DNA of 64,000 nucleotides, from NCBI GenBank assembly GCA_035772405.1, contig JAYKKM010000507.1:124001-188000 (forward strand), in the 5' to 3' direction. The DNA is from Chrysogorgia sp. JL179-B06. Lineage: Eukaryota; Cnidaria; Anthozoa; Scleralcyonacea; Chrysogorgiidae. A program made the position numbers and the translations under genes. This document shows positions 60,644-64,000 of the stretch, piece after piece. How positions within the stretch are numbered: the first letter of the stretch is position 1; each line of letters begins with the position of its first letter. The notes under the pieces are model-generated. The model ran no database searches, was not told where the DNA came from, and saw nothing but the letters and a program-made list of their open reading frames with translations.

Positions 60644-61437
60644 AATTTTCTAACTTCTCATCTGCTATGTCTTCGCTGTGCCGTTAGCAGGGGCAATGCT
60701 CAGCTAAGCGTGATGTACCTCTCATAACCACTCGCATACTCGCCCCCAGCCCTTGCGCAGTTCATTAGTTGTTAACCTTGGTTAACTAATAACCTATTTA
60801 ATACCATGACATGTAGGGAAATCAGTGATTAAGTCCCCAGTTACACTATACTGGATTGTTTTTCATATTGGATTACCTTGCAATCCAGTTTTCAAATCAT
60901 AGCGAAAAGGTGCATGAGCTAATGTCTCTTGCAATTAAGGACTTTATTATTAGCTGCTCATGCACTTTCATTCCCTTTTATGCTTTTGTTTCCTACCACT
61001 GATACTCCCTTAAGTATTAAACCTGCCATACAACAGTCGCGCAAACCCCAACACGGACGAATCCAGGCTCTTGAGCAACTTGGCGACACCATTTCGGGAA
61101 GCAGTGCGGAAATAAGGTACGGAGTCACAGACATGGCCCGTTCAGGTATGACCAGCGATTCACAGCAAGGTATGTTAACTGCTACTTTATTTGTTGGCAT
61201 TACAAGTCCCGAGTCGACCGCGGTCCCTTGACTAGCACTCCCTCTCCCTCCGTCTGCTGCTCAACTGTGAACATAGCAAATGATTTAACATTTTCACATC
61301 TCATTAATTATTAGTTTGTTTTCCCCATGCATTTGATGGCATGGGGAAAACAAACCGTTGTGGCATAATCAAGCCCTATTTATTTTATTTCACCACATTT
61401 TACTCTGAGATGAAGGGCTCTTTTTGCTGCAGAACCA
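60644..61437. other. Unassigned stretch
   Basis: A short inverted repeat TTTGTTTTCCCCATGC / GCATGGGGAAAACAAA lies at 61316-61353. No gene recognised. Confidence 0.4.
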
Positions 61438-61742
61438 AGATGATTTTGAACTGATTATCCTTCCTAACCAAGATTATTTTAACTTACCTAATTACTATTT
61501 TGCTGTTTGAACCTATATGATCTTGACTTACATGTAAATATACCATTATCACAATATGCTGTAGCACCAAGATGATTTTCATGAACGGGTTATCATAACT
61601 ACCATTAACCATTTTGCTGCTGGACCTACATGTAGATGATTTTGAACTGATCATCCTTCCTAACCAAGATGATTTTAACTTTCCTAACTACTATTTTGCT
61701 GTTTGAAGCTAGACAATCTTGACTTACTCTTACATGTAAATA
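61438..61742. repeat. About 105-bp sequence duplicated with a 196-bp offset
   Basis: AGATGATTTTGAACTGATxA...TTACATGTAAATA occurs at 61438-61540 and again at 61634-61742 with a few differences. Confidence 0.8.
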
Positions 61743-62721
61743 AAATATTTGCTCGCGAATAGGAATTTTATGTCTTCCGTTTTGTCGGTGTTTGTAGTAG
61801 AGATTACTTCAAGTGCGTTATACTAAAAAATGTCAAGTACTTATAATTTACTGATTACGAATTCCATAAATACTGTAAATAAGATATTATCATGGAGCAT
61901 TGAGACAGTAACCAGGAGGAAATGGTTACAACAACGGGGGCTATATCACTATACGTTGTCATTCACCTCCGTCCACGAACGAGTGAAGACGTGAAAAAAT
62001 ACAATTTGTTTGTTATAAAGGTAAACTTTGTTTATTTTATTACCCTATTTTATTTTGTTTTGTTTTGTTTTCGCGAATTCTAACGAGGCGTATTTTACGA
62101 TTATTGCCATGGCATTGTTTTTGTGTTGGATAATTTAATTAATAGTACTGTTGTAGCGCGTATTTCATTTTCGTGCGTCGTATTCGGCGCCTTAAATCTC
62201 ATTTGAACGCTATCTTCGATAAACGCGCTTCAGTAAGTATACTTCGGGCTTCACGGCAGTGCAATGGTACGTATGCATGGTGTTGGGGTTTGCCATTTAA
62301 CTCCCCGCGACAATAATTCTAAATTTTAAATCAGTACGTACGTGTTGTTTTAGACAACATGTCCTCTGTTTTCTGTTGGACTCACAAGGGCTTTTCAACT
62401 GCATCTAAAAACGTCCGTTTTTACCCGACGGTGACCATTTTAATCGTATATTGGACAGTACAATTTGTACTACAACTATCGCGGGGCCATTTTGGCAGCG
62501 TTGCGTGCGCTATAACTGGATTGTAACGTATTGCGTTTAAATAGCACATAAATTAATCGGCCTCAGTAGTTTCTTGTTCTAATATTAGTTATCCAATTGT
62601 TATTAGATAACTTCTCTAAATGTTGCTAAATATATAGCTATACATATTTGTATATGCATTGTGGGGCGTTGTCCTCGTTTTTTACCTACAGCGTATTGTT
62701 CTGTCCTCACATTACTTGTTC
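61743..62721. other. Unassigned stretch, possibly LTR/UTR of the Gypsy element
   Basis: If the integrase at 63 kb has a 3' LTR it should lie in or near this stretch. I could not identify matching LTR ends or a primer-binding site. Confidence 0.25.
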
Positions 62722-62954
62722 AAGTCCGCAAGTTTTAGTTGAGGCAATTTTAAGTCCTCAAGTTTCAGTTGAGGCAATTTTAAGTCCTCACGTTTTAGTT
62801 GAGGCAATTTTAAGTCCTCAAGTTTCAGTTGAGGCAATTTTAAGTCCTCAAGTTTTAGTTGAGGCAATTTTAAGTCCTCAAGTTTCAGTTGAGGCAATTG
62901 TAAGTCCTCAAGTTTTAGTTGAGGCAATTTTAAGTCCTCAAGTTATAGTTGAGG
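62722..62954. repeat. 30-bp minisatellite, 7.8 units
   Basis: Unit AAGTCCTCAAGTTTTAGTTG plus AGGCAATTTT. Variants alternate TTTTAG and TTTCAG. Each unit contains the small palindrome CCTCAAxxTTxAGTTGAGG. The 30-bp period keeps open frames on both strands. Confidence 0.95.
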
Positions 62955-63000
62955 CTGTCACGAGATGATTGATTGATGTGATTGAACAGTGGGCGTATCT

Positions 63001-64000
63001 CTATTGAGACGTCAACAATAGCATACAACTCATTCGTGAGAACATAGAGATTACATAGTTAAATGAGCAAAGCTGTTTCTGAGGAGTGTCTACTGCACTT
63101 GGACGACGCAAGGAATATTGTTGTGGTATTTGCACGGTCGGGTCAGTGGTTCCTTTCAGATGTCGTCGGTTGCGCCTGAGAGTTGCTCCATCCTCTGTTT
63201 GAACTTCGTACGACCTTATATTTACTTGCTCTGTCACCATAGGTTTCCGCCAGGGTTTCTTCTTGTCTTTGAAGGGCTGGATACGTACGGTGTCGCCTTT
63301 CTTAAGGGATGGTAGATCACGCACATTTCGGTTGTAATAACGTGCTTGTTTGGCTTTGATCTTCTGTTTCTGTTGTTGAACATCCACATTGTTCTCCAAT
63401 TTAGGTTTGAGCAATGTGTCACAGATTGGGAGCAAAGTCTTTGTTCTTCTGCTCATCAATCGTTGTGCTGGACTGCTACACATGCCTTCTGTTGGAGTAT
63501 TTCTGTGATCTAGGATTGAGAGCCATGGGTCAGTCTTCGCCTTCTCGGATTTCTTGATCAGATTATTCACCGTCTTCACTGCGCTTTCAGCCATACCATT
63601 AGACTGTGCATATCCAGGGCTAGAAGTGACATGACTGAATTCCCAATCTTTCGCAAATTTCTTGAACTCTTCACAGTCGAACTGTGGTCCATTGTCTGAT
63701 ATGACTGTGTTCAGGATGCCATGCCTTGCGAAGTGTTGCTTCAGCTTACTGATAACCGCCTTCGACTTGGTTCCTGAATGCATTTTATCAACTTCCCAGA
63801 AATTACTGTAATAGTCCACTGTAAAAAGATAATGTTTGTTGTCCCATTCAAACAGGTATTTGGACCATGGACGGCTTGGTATTTCGTGTGGTTGCAAACT
63901 CTCCTGTTGTGAAATTCCAAATGTTTGGCATATTTCACAATGGCTGACGTAATCTTTAACTGCTGCTGACATTCCTGGCCAGTATACACTTTCTCTGGCA
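63001..64000 (-). CDS. Ty3/Gypsy retrotransposon integrase, runs off the right edge
   Basis: The frame continues to the window end (RESVYWPGM precedes the first internal methionine). The zinc-binding end HCEICQ is followed by the DDE core: Asp in LFTVDYYS, Asp in VISDNGPQF and Glu in MAESAVKTVNN, spaced about 35 residues after the second Asp. A C-terminal beta-rich region (LKKGDTVRIQPF) follows, ending at a stop near 63001. It inserts element cDNA into chromosomes. This open 330-codon stretch shows no frameshift, so the element may be recently active. It resembles the integrases of K02A2.6-type Gypsy elements common in marine invertebrates. Confidence 0.9.
   Translation of the reverse strand, partial: ARESVYWPGMSAAVKDYVSHCEICQTFGISQQESLQPHEIPSRPWSKYLFEWDNKHYLFTVDYYSNFWEVDKMHSGTKSKAVISKLKQHFARHGILNTVISDNGPQFDCEEFKKFAKDWEFSHVTSSPGYAQSNGMAESAVKTVNNLIKKSEKAKTDPWLSILDHRNTPTEGMCSSPAQRLMSRRTKTLLPICDTLLKPKLENNVDVQQQKQKIKAKQARYYNRNVRDLPSLKKGDTVRIQPFKDKKKPWRKPMVTEQVNIRSYEVQTEDGATLRRNRRHLKGTTDPTVQIPQQYSLRRPSAVDTPQKQLCSFNYVISMFSRMSCMLLLTSQ

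Noticed and set aside
62722..62954. Regular repeats that look CRISPR-like
   Set aside because: Units are directly contiguous without unique spacers, and the context is eukaryotic with no cas genes. It is a minisatellite.
62648..62968. 106-codon plus-strand and 71-codon minus-strand open frames over the 30-bp repeat
   Set aside because: The repeat length is a multiple of three and stop-free in both directions; open frames follow automatically and no start context or flanking gene exists.

Overview
This window is eukaryotic: genes are split by introns with GT/AG borders, there are no bacterial-style operons outside one virus-like element, and the DNA is AT-rich and crowded with transposon remains. 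The mix points to an early-branching marine animal, most likely a cnidarian (probably anthozoan); a sponge is the main alternative. The clues are a Polinton, DIRS-type tyrosine-recombinase retroelements, a Penelope fragment with a hammerhead-like core, hAT/ZNF862-like and P2X7-like multicopy genes, and foldback MITEs. The organism call is inference from repeat and gene style, not from a marker gene.

Layout. 1-3.5 kb: decayed DIRS-like retrotransposon (RT, RNase H, tyrosine recombinase). 3.5-7 kb: AT microsatellites, a MITE, and a minus-strand HECT-domain gene. 7.3-11.5 kb: minus-strand non-LTR retrotransposon, broken and split by a TTAA-flanked MITE. 12.8-14 kb: hAT/ZNF862-like pseudogene containing a 200-bp palindrome. 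15.4-18.5 kb: exon-like fragments of unidentified plus-strand gene(s) among MITEs.

18,797-36,987: the centrepiece, an end-to-end 18,191-bp Polinton/Maverick (adintovirus-like) element. It has near-identical inverted termini of 245 and 267 bp and an exact 6-bp target duplication (AATATC). A leftward gene set (30,140 down to 19,263) encodes protein-primed DNA polymerase B, zinc-finger proteins, small membrane and coiled-coil proteins, a BRO-N/nuclease/zinc-finger fusion, a 2-TM protein, a fibre-like protein and a large unknown protein. A rightward set (30,158 to about 35,646) encodes a penton-like protein, a retrovirus-type integrase with chromodomain, a membrane protein, the major capsid protein, a packaging ATPase and an acidic protein. 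The sets diverge from a 17-bp palindromic spacer, and almost every gene has the same short TA-rich motif just before its ATG. Replication, integration and virion genes are therefore all represented. This copy carries at least four single-base frameshifts and a 600-bp nested insertion in the polymerase, and no adenovirus-type maturation protease is visible.

37-47.4 kb: THAP-domain exon, Harbinger nuclease fragment, two exons of a P2X7-like gene, a large MITE, scattered remains of cysteine-rich and recombinase-like multicopy genes, an 860-bp foldback element and a Penelope fragment. 48-53.5 kb: several truncated CR1/L2-like LINEs in both orientations. 54-55.8 kb: nearly complete but frameshifted hAT transposase with a BED finger. 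58-60.6 kb: second DIRS-like element (minus strand) whose recombinase is split into two opposed halves. 62.7-63 kb: 30-bp minisatellite. 63-64 kb: Ty3/Gypsy integrase running off the right edge. Apart from the HECT, P2X7-like and THAP pieces, little looks like ordinary single-copy host gene content.
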